From positions 18,618 through 82,617 of the forward strand of contig JBAUWJ010000190.1 of assembly GCA_049583715.1 (NCBI GenBank): a stretch of DNA of 64,000 nt. Direction: 5' to 3'. Each line of letters opens with the position of its first letter. Positions within the stretch are counted from its first letter, which is position 1. The stretch is from JAANXG01 sp049583715 (GTDB taxonomy: Bacteria; Pseudomonadota; Gammaproteobacteria; Arenicellales; JAANXG01). The notes under the pieces were generated by a model. The model was not told the origin of the DNA. It saw nothing but the letters and a program-made list of their open reading frames with translations, and made no database searches. The translations under genes were made by a program, and so were the position numbers. Shown piece by piece: positions 16,411 through 24,937 of the stretch.

Positions 16411-16419
16411 AGTGCAGGC

Positions 16420-17157
16420 CTACTCCCCGAGCAGCAGGTCCTTGGCCTGGTTGACCTTGGCGGCGAGGTAGTCGGAGCCGCCGCGGTCGGGGTGCAGCTT
16501 CTGCATCAGGCGGCGATGCGCCTGGATGATCTCCTCGCGCGGAGCGCCCGGGCTGACGCCGAGGATCTGGCCGGCTTCGTCCTTGCTCATAGCCGTCGAC
16601 TTCCCCGCCTGCGAGCGGTGCCCCTGCTGCTCCCAGCCGTTGTGATAGCGGTCGAGATAGCTCTGCAACAATGAAGCAGAGTCGCCGTCGTCGGCCTGAT
16701 AGGCCTCGAGAAGCGAAAGCAGGTCGTCGATCCGTAGCTGCGACAGGCGTCTCCCGGCGAAACGTCCCTGCAATATCTCGCCGTCCATCTCACCCGTATC
16801 GTGGCTCAAAGTCATCCGGAGATACTTTGAGCTCACCTGCGACGACCCCGTGCCGGTGGCGCCCGCGGTACTCCGGGCACGCGCGTTTTGATAGTGGCCG
16901 TAGGCCTGGTTGAAAAGGGGTGCGTATCTGAGCAGCGACGACAGCAGGCGTCCCACGACGGGGACCGCCGCCGCCACCAGCCCGAACAGCCAGGGCAGCC
17001 TGCCGGTCACCACGAGCAGCAACGCCAGTCCCGCGACGACCCACAAGGCGCCCCGTCGAAGACTCGCCGCCACCCGCTTCGGATCCTCCTTGAGCAGCCA
17101 GTTCACAAACACGACCGTCGCGACCACGACGGCGAACAGCAGGATCAGTCGCAGCAC
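16420..17157 (-). CDS. Membrane-anchored J-domain protein
   Basis: The 245-residue product has two N-terminal hydrophobic segments (LILLFAVVVATVVFVNWLL and ALWVVAGLALLLVVTG, then GLVAAAVPVVGRLL) and a C-terminal J-domain (residues about 190-245: MSKDEAGQILGVSPGA, QAHRRLMQKLHPDRGGS) with the HPD motif needed to stimulate a DnaK-type ATPase. The middle region (LSHDTGEMDGEILQGRF) is conserved in this proteobacterial family. It follows a VWA-like gene by 3 bp, so they are almost certainly one operon. A DnaK-recruiting role at the membrane is inferred. Confidence 0.85.
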   Translation of the reverse strand: MLRLILLFAVVVATVVFVNWLLKEDPKRVAASLRRGALWVVAGLALLLVVTGRLPWLFGLVAAAVPVVGRLLSSLLRYAPLFNQAYGHYQNARARSTAGATGTGSSQVSSKYLRMTLSHDTGEMDGEILQGRFAGRRLSQLRIDDLLSLLEAYQADDGDSASLLQSYLDRYHNGWEQQGHRSQAGKSTAMSKDEAGQILGVSPGAPREEIIQAHRRLMQKLHPDRGGSDYLAAKVNQAKDLLLGE

Positions 17158-17160
17158 GGA

Positions 17161-17871
17161 TCAGCGGCCGGGATCGAGTTGTCGGGTCAATTGCTTCACG
17201 GATTCATGCCTGCCGGCGCTGAACTCCTCCAGGGCGCGCCTGCCGCCCGCCGCGTACACGGCTACGGCACTCAGCAGGTCGCGAAGCTGCGCGGCGCTGG
17301 TGTGGTCGAAGGGGCAGGCCGCGCCGTGCGTCAGGCGGGCAATGGCTTGGAACACCTCGACGGTGTGCGGGTCGTTGCCCTCGAAGAACAGGAACGCCGG
17401 CACACCCAGAATCCCGAGTTGTCCCGCCAGGCGAGCCAGTTGCCCCGTATCCTCCTCGACGCAGTCGCCTATGAACACCAGGGCGTTCACCTTCGACCGG
17501 CGCGCCTCTTTCAGCACGTGCCGCAGCACCTTCCCGATCTGGGTCAGGCCGCCGAGACAGAAGACCGCGCGCATGCGCCGCACCAGCTCGAGGGACGATG
17601 CATACCACGGGCTGACGCTGAACTCGGCATAGCCGCGGTAAAAGCAAAGCTGCACCTCGAGCCCCCCGAGCCGGCCCGCGGCCTCGAACATGTTTCCCTG
17701 GATGCCGCAGGCCCGGTCCCAGGTGGGCTCACGGCTGGCGGTGGCATCCAGGGCAAAGATCAAGCGTCCGCGCACCCCCGTCGCGGACTTGACCGGCATC
17801 CGTCTCGCGCGCTCGACGAACGCTTCGATGTCCCCCTTCGTGGATCGGGTGGGAAGCCTGTCGTCAGGCAT
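17161..17871 (-). CDS. VWA-like domain protein, operon partner of the J-protein
   Basis: A 236-residue cytoplasmic protein without signal peptide. LIFALDATASREPTWD resembles the strand and metal-site loop of von Willebrand factor A domains (DxTxS in place of DxSxS), and ALVFIGDCVEEDTGQLARLAG and PAFLFFEGNDPHTVEVFQ are the later strands. No enzymatic motif is evident. Tight spacing with the J-domain gene suggests the two act together, possibly in metal-dependent protein interaction or chaperone delivery; this is inference. Confidence 0.75.
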   Translation of the reverse strand: MPDDRLPTRSTKGDIEAFVERARRMPVKSATGVRGRLIFALDATASREPTWDRACGIQGNMFEAAGRLGGLEVQLCFYRGYAEFSVSPWYASSLELVRRMRAVFCLGGLTQIGKVLRHVLKEARRSKVNALVFIGDCVEEDTGQLARLAGQLGILGVPAFLFFEGNDPHTVEVFQAIARLTHGAACPFDHTSAAQLRDLLSAVAVYAAGGRRALEEFSAGRHESVKQLTRQLDPGR

Positions 17872-18025
17872 GGCTCAAGGCATCTCGACTGCGTTGATCT
17901 CGGAAGAATGACTATACCGCAGGAGCCCGCGGCGCACATTCTCTCAGTGCACCGCCGCTCGAAACGCCGGAGATTTTCGAGTACTCTCGGCCTTCACCCT
18001 GCTGTCGAACGACCACCGGACCACC

Positions 18026-19333
18026 GTGGCTAACACTGAATTCGTTGATGATTTTCTGGCTTTTCTGAGGGCTTCTCCGACACCGTTCCACGCCGTCGCC
18101 AACATCGCCGGCCGCCTCGAGCGGAGCGGGTTTGTCCGTCTGCGCGAGCACGAGGACTGGCGACTCGACAAAGACGGACGCTATTACGTCGTGCGCAACG
18201 GCTCATCCATCGTCGCCTTCTCCAACACCGGGGAGCCCGGCATCCAGGGCATACGCATGGTCGGGACGCACACCGACAGCCCGTGCCTCAAGATCAAGCC
18301 GCGGCCGGAGCGCGTCAAGAACGGCTACTTCCAACTCTCCGCGGAGGTCTACGGGGGGGCGCTGTTGAACCCGTGGTTCGACCGCGATTTGTCCATCGCC
18401 GGCCGGGTCACCCTGCAGACCGGCGACCGGTCGCTGGTCCACCGGCTGATCGACTTCGAGCGACCCCTGGGCGTGATCCCGAGTCTCGCCATCCATCTCG
18501 ACCGGGAAGCCAACAACAGCCGCTCCATCAACGCACAGACGGATATCCTCCCGCTCCTGCTGCGGACAAGCGAAGAAGGGCTCGAGTTGCGCAGCCTGTT
18601 GGCGGACCGGCTGGCGAAGGAGCATCCGGACTATGCATCGGCCGAAATCCTGGATTTCGAGCTATGCCTGTACGATACGCAGCCGCCCGCGGTGGTCGGA
18701 GTCAGGGATGAATTCATCAGTGGCGCGCGGCTGGACAACCTCGCGAGCTGCTTCATCGCCGTGCGCGCCATCGTCGACCACGAGCACACCCGGCCCGTGC
18801 TGATGGTCTGCAACGACCACGAAGAGGTCGGCAGCCAGTCGGCCGTGGGCGCCGACGGCCCGTTCCTGCGCGACGTGATCCATCGCTGGCTGGGGGATCG
18901 CAGCGCCATGGCGGGCGCCATGGACAGCTCCCTGCTGGTGTCGGCCGACAACGCCCACGGGGTGCACCCCAACTACCCGGACAAGCACGACGAGAATCAC
19001 GGCCCTGTCCTGAATGGCGGACCGGTAATCAAGGTCAACCAGAGCCAGCGCTACGCCACCAACAGCGAGACCGGCAGCATCTTTCGGGCGATTTGCCTCT
19101 CCGCCGAGGTGCCGGTACAGAGCTTCGTCTCCCGGGCCGACATGGCCTGCGGCACGACCATCGGGCCGATCACGGCGGGTGGCGTGGGCGTCAAGACAGT
19201 CGACGTCGGAATTCCACAGCTCGCGATGCATTCCATTCGCGAGACCTGCGGGGCCGCGGACCCCGAATACCTGTACCGGGCGCTGAAGGCCTTTTTCGAT
19301 ACGGAGCAGCTTCAGGCGGCAGAAGCTTTCTAG
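18026..19333 (+). CDS. apeB: M18 family aspartyl aminopeptidase
   Basis: A 435-residue dinuclear-zinc aminopeptidase (M18, DNPEP/ApeB type). Metal ligands and catalytic residues lie in GTHTDSPCLKIKP, SGARLDNLAS, CNDHEEVGSQSAVGA and the C-terminal PQLAMHSIRETCG. The GTG at 18026 is used because the N-terminus (VDDFLAFLRASPTPFHAV) matches family starts. It is divergent from the VWA/J-protein operon. The stop codon (TAG at 19331) overlaps the first bases of a MITE-like element, so the native C-terminus may have been slightly changed by insertion. Confidence 0.93.
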   Translation: MANTEFVDDFLAFLRASPTPFHAVANIAGRLERSGFVRLREHEDWRLDKDGRYYVVRNGSSIVAFSNTGEPGIQGIRMVGTHTDSPCLKIKPRPERVKNGYFQLSAEVYGGALLNPWFDRDLSIAGRVTLQTGDRSLVHRLIDFERPLGVIPSLAIHLDREANNSRSINAQTDILPLLLRTSEEGLELRSLLADRLAKEHPDYASAEILDFELCLYDTQPPAVVGVRDEFISGARLDNLASCFIAVRAIVDHEHTRPVLMVCNDHEEVGSQSAVGADGPFLRDVIHRWLGDRSAMAGAMDSSLLVSADNAHGVHPNYPDKHDENHGPVLNGGPVIKVNQSQRYATNSETGSIFRAICLSAEVPVQSFVSRADMACGTTIGPITAGGVGVKTVDVGIPQLAMHSIRETCGAADPEYLYRALKAFFDTEQLQAAEAF

Positions 19334-19461
19334 GGAAGCTCTGATTAATGCCGTCATTGCGAGGAGCGACGCGACGAAGCAATCCAGAAAGCGTGCAATG
19401 GCAGGCATCCTGGATTGCTTCGCTGCGCTCGCAATGACAACGTGTTAATCAGAGCTTCCCT
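19332..19461. mobile_element. MITE-like palindromic element after apeB
   Basis: A 130-bp element with perfect 17-bp terminal inverted repeats (AGGGAAGCTCTGATTAA at 19332-19348 and its complement at 19445-19461). The interior is a second long inverted repeat built on GTCATTGCGAG and GAAGCAATCCAG. It encodes nothing. Such structures are typical of non-autonomous mobile palindromes. No clear target-site duplication is seen. The left end forms part of the apeB stop codon. Confidence 0.85.
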
Positions 19462-19581
19462 GGCTTGATCGTCGGTGCGACCGCACAGTTTCTCCCTCGC
19501 AGGACCGCTCCCCAAGAGAGAGGTATCGCAAGAACGCTTGCGCTCGCTCCGGCAGCCGGCACTCGCCGATTCGCACCCGCC

Positions 19582-20574
19582 TCAGGATCGATGGACGAGG
19601 GAACCGGAGCGAAAGAGGTCGTTGATCCGAACCCCACCAAGCAGCTCGCGCGCACTCATGGCGAGGCCGGGTTCCACCAGCCGCAGGTCCGACGCGAATC
19701 GACCCACCAGTGATTCCGCGGTTCCGCCCGCCGCGAGGTACGCATCCAATGAGGCGGAGCCGTCGCGCTTGCTCAAACGCCGCCCCTCATCGTCCCGCAC
19801 CACGGGCACGTGCCAGTACCGGGGCGTTGGAAGGCCCAGCGCTTCCTGAAGCGCGATCTGCCTCGGGGTAGAGTCCATCAGGTCCTGACCGCGCAGAACA
19901 TCGGTGACGCCCATCGAGGCATCGTCCACCACTACGGCGAGCTGGTAGGCGAAGACGTCGTCGCGGCGCTTGACAACGAAATCGCCGACGTCGCGCCCGA
20001 GGTCCTGGACATACATACCACCAAGGCAATCATGGAAGCGAACCTCGCCGTCGCCGACTGCGAATCTCCACGCCGGTGCCATTTCCGGCTGCGCCGCCGG
20101 CGACCTCGCCCACCCCGGCGTCGAGGGCCGGCACGTCCCGGGGTAGATGGGAGCGGCGCCGTGCGGCGCGCTCGCCGCGTCGCGGATGTCCTTCCGGGAG
20201 CAGAAGCAGGGGAAGAGGCGACCGCTCTCCTCGAGCTGCCGAAAGGCCGCCTCGTACCAGCCGGTTCGTTCGAGCTGAGTGTAAGGACCGAGGGCGCCGC
20301 CGAGATCGGGGCCTTCGTCCCAGTCCAGACCCAGCCGCCGCAGGTCGCGCAGGATCTTCTGCGCACAGCCCGCCCGGTTGCGTGGCCGGTCGAGGTCCTC
20401 CATACGCAGGACGAATACACCCCCAGCGAGGCGCGCCTGCAGCCACGCCAGTAGCGCGGTGCGCAGGTTGCCAAGGTGCAGCTCGCCGGTCGGACTCGGG
20501 GCGTAGCGGCCGCAAGGCGCCCCGCCGCGGATCGCATCGACGCGCTCGAGCAGCCGACGGGTACTGCCAATCAT
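19582..20574 (-). CDS. gluQ: Glutamyl-Q tRNA(Asp) synthetase
   Basis: This is a GluRS catalytic-domain paralogue that glutamylates queuosine in the anticodon of tRNA-Asp. The HIGH-like motif is APSPTGELHLGNLRTALLAW, the zinc-binding region is CFCSRKDIRD...YPGTCR, and the KMSKS equivalent is RLSKRDGSASL. The anticodon-binding domain of true GluRS is absent; about 330 residues is a little longer than the usual 290-310. The ATG at 20574 is preferred over an upstream in-frame start at 20613. Downstream lies the MITE-like element. Confidence 0.92.
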   Translation of the reverse strand: MIGSTRRLLERVDAIRGGAPCGRYAPSPTGELHLGNLRTALLAWLQARLAGGVFVLRMEDLDRPRNRAGCAQKILRDLRRLGLDWDEGPDLGGALGPYTQLERTGWYEAAFRQLEESGRLFPCFCSRKDIRDAASAPHGAAPIYPGTCRPSTPGWARSPAAQPEMAPAWRFAVGDGEVRFHDCLGGMYVQDLGRDVGDFVVKRRDDVFAYQLAVVVDDASMGVTDVLRGQDLMDSTPRQIALQEALGLPTPRYWHVPVVRDDEGRRLSKRDGSASLDAYLAAGGTAESLVGRFASDLRLVEPGLAMSARELLGGVRINDLFRSGSLVHRS

Positions 20575-20747
20575 TCGGGGGGCGGGGTCAGCTCCGGGTT
20601 GGCCGGCAATCACCGCCGGCGCTGCTTACGGCCGGCTCCAGACGGTAGGACCCCCGCGGCCCGGGGGCCAGGAGGCGCCCCGTCCGGGCGCCTGTTGTCA
20701 CTACGCAGGACGACACCATGCGCCCTGCGGCCAGCTCATCCACACGG

Positions 20748-21071
20748 CTATTTCTTCTCGGCATTCTCGACCATGTAGTCCACACCGGCCTTGACTTCGT
20801 CGTCGCTGAGGTTGGTGAACCCGCCCTTGGGTGGCATGGTGCCCTTCTTGCCCGTGAAGCCGTTGATGGCGTCCTTATACAGGGTGTCCTTGCCCTTGGC
20901 GATGTGGGGCGCCCAGGCGTCGGCATCACCGAATTTCGGCGCGCCGGCGACACCCTGCCCGTGGCAAACCACGCAGTTCTGCTCATAAACGGCCTTGCCG
21001 TCGACCGCGAAGGCCTGGCCGGACATCACGGCCGCGCCCAGCAACACGCCGGCAATCACTGTCTTCTTCAT
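20748..21071 (-). CDS. Class I cytochrome c, c5-like
   Basis: The 107-residue precursor has a signal peptide (MKKTVIAGVLLGAAVMSGQAFA) and one haem-binding motif CVVCH, with the distal Met in GTMPPKGG. Size and sequence fit the cytochrome c5 type of periplasmic electron carriers. AGAGG precedes the ATG. GC-rich hairpins (20651-20667 and 20673-20693) lie downstream towards gluQ but lack a T-tract. The redox partners are not in the window. Confidence 0.92.
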   Translation of the reverse strand: MKKTVIAGVLLGAAVMSGQAFAVDGKAVYEQNCVVCHGQGVAGAPKFGDADAWAPHIAKGKDTLYKDAINGFTGKKGTMPPKGGFTNLSDDEVKAGVDYMVENAEKK

Positions 21072-21177
21072 TTGCTTTACCTCTTGAGTTGGTTGAATCT
21101 TTGCATTGACCGCGCGAACGGTAGACCTGCTCCCGGACTTCCCAATAGATCTATATCAAGTGAAGCTTAAGAAAGAC

Positions 21178-22755
21178 TTATATCTCCCGTGTCGCACGAA
21201 ACTCGACGCTCGGCCATCTCTCCTGAGTCAACTGCAGATTGACCCGGTTCGGCGCGATGTAGGCAAGGCTGCCGGCACCGTCCGTCGCCAGGTGGTCGGA
21301 TACCTTGTTTCGGAAGTCCAGCTCGGTCTTCGCGTCGGGGCAGGACACCCAGCGGGCGGTCGAGACCGGGACCGCCTCGAAGGCGGCATCGACGCCGTAC
21401 TCCGTCTTCAGCCGGTGCGCCACCACGTCGAACTGCAGGGAACCCACCGCACCGAGGATCAGGTCATTGCTGTTGAGAGGCTTGAACACCTGGGTCGCGC
21501 CTTCTTCGCTGAGCTGCACCAGGCCCTTCTGCAGGGCCTTGGCGCGCAGGGGGTCGCGCAGTTGGACGCGCCGGAAGAGCTCCGGGGCGAAGTTCGGTAT
21601 ACCCGAGAATTTGAGGCTCTCGCCCTCGGTGAAAGTGTCACCGATCTGGATCGTGCCGTGATTGTGCAGGCCGATGATGTCGCCGGCGTAGGCGTCGTCG
21701 GCCTGCTCACGGCGCGCGGCCATGAACGTAATGGCGCTGTGGATGGTGACATCCCGGCCGATCCGCACGTGGCGGAGCCTCATCCCCTTGTTGAACTTCC
21801 CGGAGTTCACCCTGAGGAAGGCGATCCGGTCGTGGTGGGCCGGGTCCATGTTGGCCTGGATCTTGAACACCACCCCCGTGAATTTCTCCTCCTGCGGGCG
21901 CACGACGCGCTCCAGGGCCTCCCGCGGTTGAGGCTGAGGAGCGTAAGCCACGAAGTTGTCGAGCAGCTCCTCGACGCCCCAGTCGTTCAGTGCCGAGCCG
22001 AAGAACACGGGGGTCTGCCGGCCTCGCAGGTAGCGTTGAGGGTCGAAGGCATGGCTGGCGCCCCGCACGAGATCGATTTCCTCGCGCAGCCGCTCGGCGT
22101 CGAAGCCGAGCAGCGCCGCCAGCTCGGGATTGTCGAGTCCCTCGACCCGCCTGTCCTCGCGCGGGTTGCCGGGACGCCCACCGATCAAATGGACGCTGTC
22201 GTCGAACACGCGGTACAGGCCGCGAAAGCCCTTGCCCGACCCGATGGGCCAGGTCATCGGCGCGCACTCGATCTTCAGAACCGATTCCACTTCGTCCATC
22301 AGCTCGATGGCGTCGCGACCCTCGCGGTCCATCTTGTTGATGAAAGTCATGATGGGCGTGTCCCGCAGCCGGCAGACCTCCATGAGCTTGATGGTCCGCT
22401 CCTCCACCCCCTTGGCGGAGTCGATCACCATCAGGCAGGAGTCCACTGCCGTCAGGGTGCGGTAGGTGTCCTCCGAGAAATCAGCATGGCCGGGGGTATC
22501 CAGGAGGTTGACGATCCGGCCGCCGTGCTCGAACTGCATGACGGAGGAGGTCACCGAGATGCCCCGCTGCTTCTCGAGCTCCATCCAGTCCGAAGTCGCG
22601 TAGCGTCCGGCCTTGCGCGCCTTCACCGTACCTGCCATCTGAATGGCGCCTCCCCTCAGGAGGAGCCGCTCGGTCAGCGTGGTCTTGCCCGCGTCCGGAT
22701 GCGAAATAATCGCGAATGTGCGGCGTTTGGCCACCTGGGTACGAAAATCGGTCAT
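21178..22755 (-). CDS. prfC: Peptide chain release factor 3
   Basis: RF3 is a translational GTPase that recycles RF1/RF2. The 525-residue product has the P-loop SHPDAGKTTLTE, switch region RGISVTSSV, LDTPGHADFSEDT and NKMDREGRD, followed by domains II and III (AYAGDIIGLHNHGTIQIGDT; VGSLQFDVVAHRLKTEYGV). The ATG at 22755 (MTDFRTQVAKRRTFAIISH) matches family starts. It is divergent from a small hypothetical gene. Confidence 0.96.
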   Translation of the reverse strand: MTDFRTQVAKRRTFAIISHPDAGKTTLTERLLLRGGAIQMAGTVKARKAGRYATSDWMELEKQRGISVTSSVMQFEHGGRIVNLLDTPGHADFSEDTYRTLTAVDSCLMVIDSAKGVEERTIKLMEVCRLRDTPIMTFINKMDREGRDAIELMDEVESVLKIECAPMTWPIGSGKGFRGLYRVFDDSVHLIGGRPGNPREDRRVEGLDNPELAALLGFDAERLREEIDLVRGASHAFDPQRYLRGRQTPVFFGSALNDWGVEELLDNFVAYAPQPQPREALERVVRPQEEKFTGVVFKIQANMDPAHHDRIAFLRVNSGKFNKGMRLRHVRIGRDVTIHSAITFMAARREQADDAYAGDIIGLHNHGTIQIGDTFTEGESLKFSGIPNFAPELFRRVQLRDPLRAKALQKGLVQLSEEGATQVFKPLNSNDLILGAVGSLQFDVVAHRLKTEYGVDAAFEAVPVSTARWVSCPDAKTELDFRNKVSDHLATDGAGSLAYIAPNRVNLQLTQERWPSVEFRATREI

Positions 22756-22940
22756 GGATTGAAGGCTAGCGGAACCAGTGCTTACGGGGCGGCGAATTAT
22801 AGCGAAACGGCGAGGCGACCGGACAAGGCCCCAAAACCACGAAATCGCCATAACTTTGCCTTTCAAAGCTAATGGTTGTCCCCTATAAATTATTCAAGGG
22901 GAGGAGGCCGCCAGGGACGATAACGACGGGGGAGAGAAGT

Positions 22941-23171
22941 ATGACGCACAGCCCGAACAACGACGCAGCGCCGGTGGGCGTAGTACCGCGCCGCCGCGCC
23001 GCATCCATAGAGCCGCTGATGTCCGACACCCTGGATGTCTGTACGGTGGCCGAGGGCGTGGCGTCACCGGGGCCGGGGCGCAGTCTCCCGCCGCTGCCGC
23101 ACTGGCTTTCCGCCATGGCCTCGGTCGGCGTGGTCGCCGCGGCCCTGGAGTGGATGAAGCTCACCCGCTGA
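22941..23171 (+). CDS. Small hypothetical protein (76 aa)
   Basis: Not recognised. The ATG at 22941 has a strong GGGGGAGAG ribosome-binding site. The product is Pro/Ala-rich with two basic patches (PRRRAAS) and a weakly hydrophobic C-terminal stretch (LPHWLSAMASVGVVAAALEW) that could associate with a membrane. It sits alone between prfC (divergent) and the FmdB-like gene (convergent). It is called on the ribosome-binding site rather than homology. Confidence 0.45.
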   Translation: MTHSPNNDAAPVGVVPRRRAASIEPLMSDTLDVCTVAEGVASPGPGRSLPPLPHWLSAMASVGVVAAALEWMKLTR

Positions 23172-23263
23172 GCTCCACCCCTGTGCCACGGCCGCGCGGA
23201 GCGCCCGCCGGGTGATTACCTGGTCCGGCACGCGGCCGTGCCTGGCGCGACGCCTCCCCACCA

Positions 23264-23767
23264 TCACAGGTCGTAGAGCGTCTCGTCCACCTTGGGCGGC
23301 AGATACCTGCGCCGCAGGTCGTCCATCAGTTTCCTCGGCTTCACCGCGAAGGGCTCCTCTTCTTCCAGCATGTCCCCCATCTCGGCTTCGATCTGCTCGG
23401 CGTCCTCTCCGGCCTCCATCCGGCTGATCGCCTCCTCCATGCCGCCGCTCAGCTTGAGGCCGGTGGTGTCGAACAGCCTGCGCATCATCCTGGCCGCCTG
23501 GCGCGGGTCGTTCTCGTCCAGGTTCTCCATCTCACCCGCCATCGACATCATGGCCTTCTCGAGCCTGTCGTCATCCAGGTTGTCCAGCATGTCGTCGCCT
23601 TCCTTCTCCTCGCGGCCCTTGGAGATCGCAAACAGCGACACCTGGCGCCGCAGGCGATGGTTCTCACCGGCCACGGGACATACCGGCACCTTGTCCGTGT
23701 TGATGCGACGGGAATAGAAGTTATAGACCGTGTGACAGTCGGGGCAATAGAACTCATAGATCGGCAT
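23264..23767 (-). CDS. FmdB-type zinc-ribbon protein
   Basis: The 167-residue product begins MPIYEFYCPDCHTVYNFYSRR with a second PVCPVAGENHR, a zinc ribbon of the FmdB/YkgJ-regulatory type. The rest is acidic and helical (REEKEGDDMLDNLDDD, EAGEDAEQIEAEMGDMLEEEE). It lies 4 bp after ppsR, so both are cotranscribed. Function is unknown; the family is often annotated as regulatory without experimental proof. Confidence 0.8.
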   Translation of the reverse strand: MPIYEFYCPDCHTVYNFYSRRINTDKVPVCPVAGENHRLRRQVSLFAISKGREEKEGDDMLDNLDDDRLEKAMMSMAGEMENLDENDPRQAARMMRRLFDTTGLKLSGGMEEAISRMEAGEDAEQIEAEMGDMLEEEEPFAVKPRKLMDDLRRRYLPPKVDETLYDL

Positions 23768-23771
23768 AGGC

Positions 23772-24593
23772 TTACATCAGGTCCCTGTTCAGGTTGACCT
23801 TGTGCAGAATCGTGGTTGCGATCTCCTCGACGGACTTCGCCGTGGTGTTGACGAACGGGATGCGCTCGCGTCGATAGAGCGCCTCCGCCTGGGCGACTTC
23901 GTACTCGCACTGCCGGAGCTGGGCGTACCTGCCCTTGTCGTAGCGGGCCTGCCTGATCTGGCGAAGCATCTCCGGATCGATCGTCAAGCCGAACAGCTTC
24001 CCGCGGTGGCGGATGATTTTGTCCGGCAGTCGGGCGCGCTCGAGGTCTTCTTCGAGGAGAGGGAAATTGGCCGTCGAAATCCCGTAGTGCAATGCGAGAT
24101 ACAGCGAGGTCGGGGTCTTCGCGGTCCGGGACACGCCGACGATCACGAGTTCCGCGTGATCGTAGTGGTTGGCGTTCATGCCGTCGTCGGTGCGCATCGT
24201 GAAGTTCAAGGCGCTGATGCGCGCCGTGTACTTGTTCGGGTTCAATACCCCGTGGGAACTGCCGATGCTGTGCTCGGACTCGAGGTCGAGCTCCCGCTCC
24301 AGCGGCGCCAGGAAGTGATCGAACAGATCGAACAACACTCCGTTGCCGGAGGCGATGATCTCTCGGATCTCATCGTCTGCGAGCGTCGCGAATATCAGCG
24401 GCCGGGCGCCTGACTTGTCGCAGGCTTCGTTGATCTTCCGTACCGCGTCGCGTGCCTTCTCCGGTGTATCCACGAAAGGCAGCGCGACCGTCTTGAACCG
24501 GAGACTCGGGAAATGACACAGCAGGCTGATACCGAGGCTCTCGGCGGTGATCCCGGTGCGGTCGGACACTGTAAAGACGTAACGATCTACCAT
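23772..24593 (-). CDS. ppsR: PEP synthase regulatory protein (PSRP/DUF299)
   Basis: A bifunctional kinase/pyrophosphorylase that inactivates PEP synthase by ADP-dependent phosphorylation of its catalytic-region Thr and reactivates it with phosphate. The 273-residue product starts FTVSDRTGITAESLG and has the P-loop-like GVSRTAKTPTSLYLA and the C-terminal EVAQAEALYRRERIPFVNTT. It faces its target gene ppsA across 344 bp, the common proteobacterial arrangement. Confidence 0.95.
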   Translation of the reverse strand: MVDRYVFTVSDRTGITAESLGISLLCHFPSLRFKTVALPFVDTPEKARDAVRKINEACDKSGARPLIFATLADDEIREIIASGNGVLFDLFDHFLAPLERELDLESEHSIGSSHGVLNPNKYTARISALNFTMRTDDGMNANHYDHAELVIVGVSRTAKTPTSLYLALHYGISTANFPLLEEDLERARLPDKIIRHRGKLFGLTIDPEMLRQIRQARYDKGRYAQLRQCEYEVAQAEALYRRERIPFVNTTAKSVEEIATTILHKVNLNRDLM

Positions 24594-24937
24594 TCTTTTC
24601 CAGTACAATAACGCCCTTTCTATTGGCCGGTACCCGTTTCTCCAGTGCCTGACCGCGTCACCGCGGGCGGCGCCAGGGACTCGCCGCGAACCGGGCGGCA
24701 CGGGCGGCCAGACTCCTCCGCGTGCCGGTGCGGCGCGTATTCTAGCAGGCTGTTGAAAAGCAGCCTGCTGGTGCGGGACAGGGATGTCTCGCCGCGAATC
24801 AGGCACAGCAAATGCTTGATTCGGCGTAGCCGGGTGCGGACATGCACCGCCCTCGGCGCGTTGAAAAAAGGCCAGGAAGGCGTTTTTCAACATCCTGCTG
24901 GATATTCTAAATCATTCGAGTCGGGAGCAGTGACAAG
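24594..24937. other. Divergent ppsR-ppsA control region with an inserted palindrome
   Basis: These 344 bp hold the promoters of two divergent genes. The right half is occupied by a MITE-like inverted-repeat element (24744-24899), leaving only about 40 bp between its edge and the ppsA start, so ppsA transcription may start inside or just after the element. No clear -35/-10 pair is evident. Confidence 0.5.
24744..24899. mobile_element. MITE-like inverted-repeat element upstream of ppsA
   Basis: The ends are AGCAGGCTGTTGAAAAG (24744-24760) and TTTTTCAACATCCTGCT (24883-24899), inverted repeats matching at 15 of 17. A nested repeat GTTGAAAAA...TTTTTCAAC lies at the right end. It encodes no protein. 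End sequences of this CTGTTGAAAA type are widespread in proteobacterial mobile palindromes. Confidence 0.7.

Larger units (their letters stand above)
15800..16419. other. 620-bp repeat-rich intergenic region
   Basis: It lies between the convergent FAH-family and J-protein genes. It contains a 35-nt segment (16016-16050) that recurs at 29813-29847 with two mismatches, the second copy of the long-hairpin element (16153-16260), and a full GTCGGAATGAATTCCGAC repeat with both flanks (16275-16410). From 15800 to 16015 I see no gene or structure. Open frames crossing this region translate repeat sequence and lack ribosome-binding sites. Confidence 0.65.

Noticed and set aside
20645..20700. Intrinsic terminator between cytochrome c and gluQ
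   Set aside because: GC-rich hairpins are present but no T-tract follows on either strand, so termination is unproven.
21106..22872. 588-codon open frame antisense to prfC
   Set aside because: A shadow of RF3, no protein similarity.
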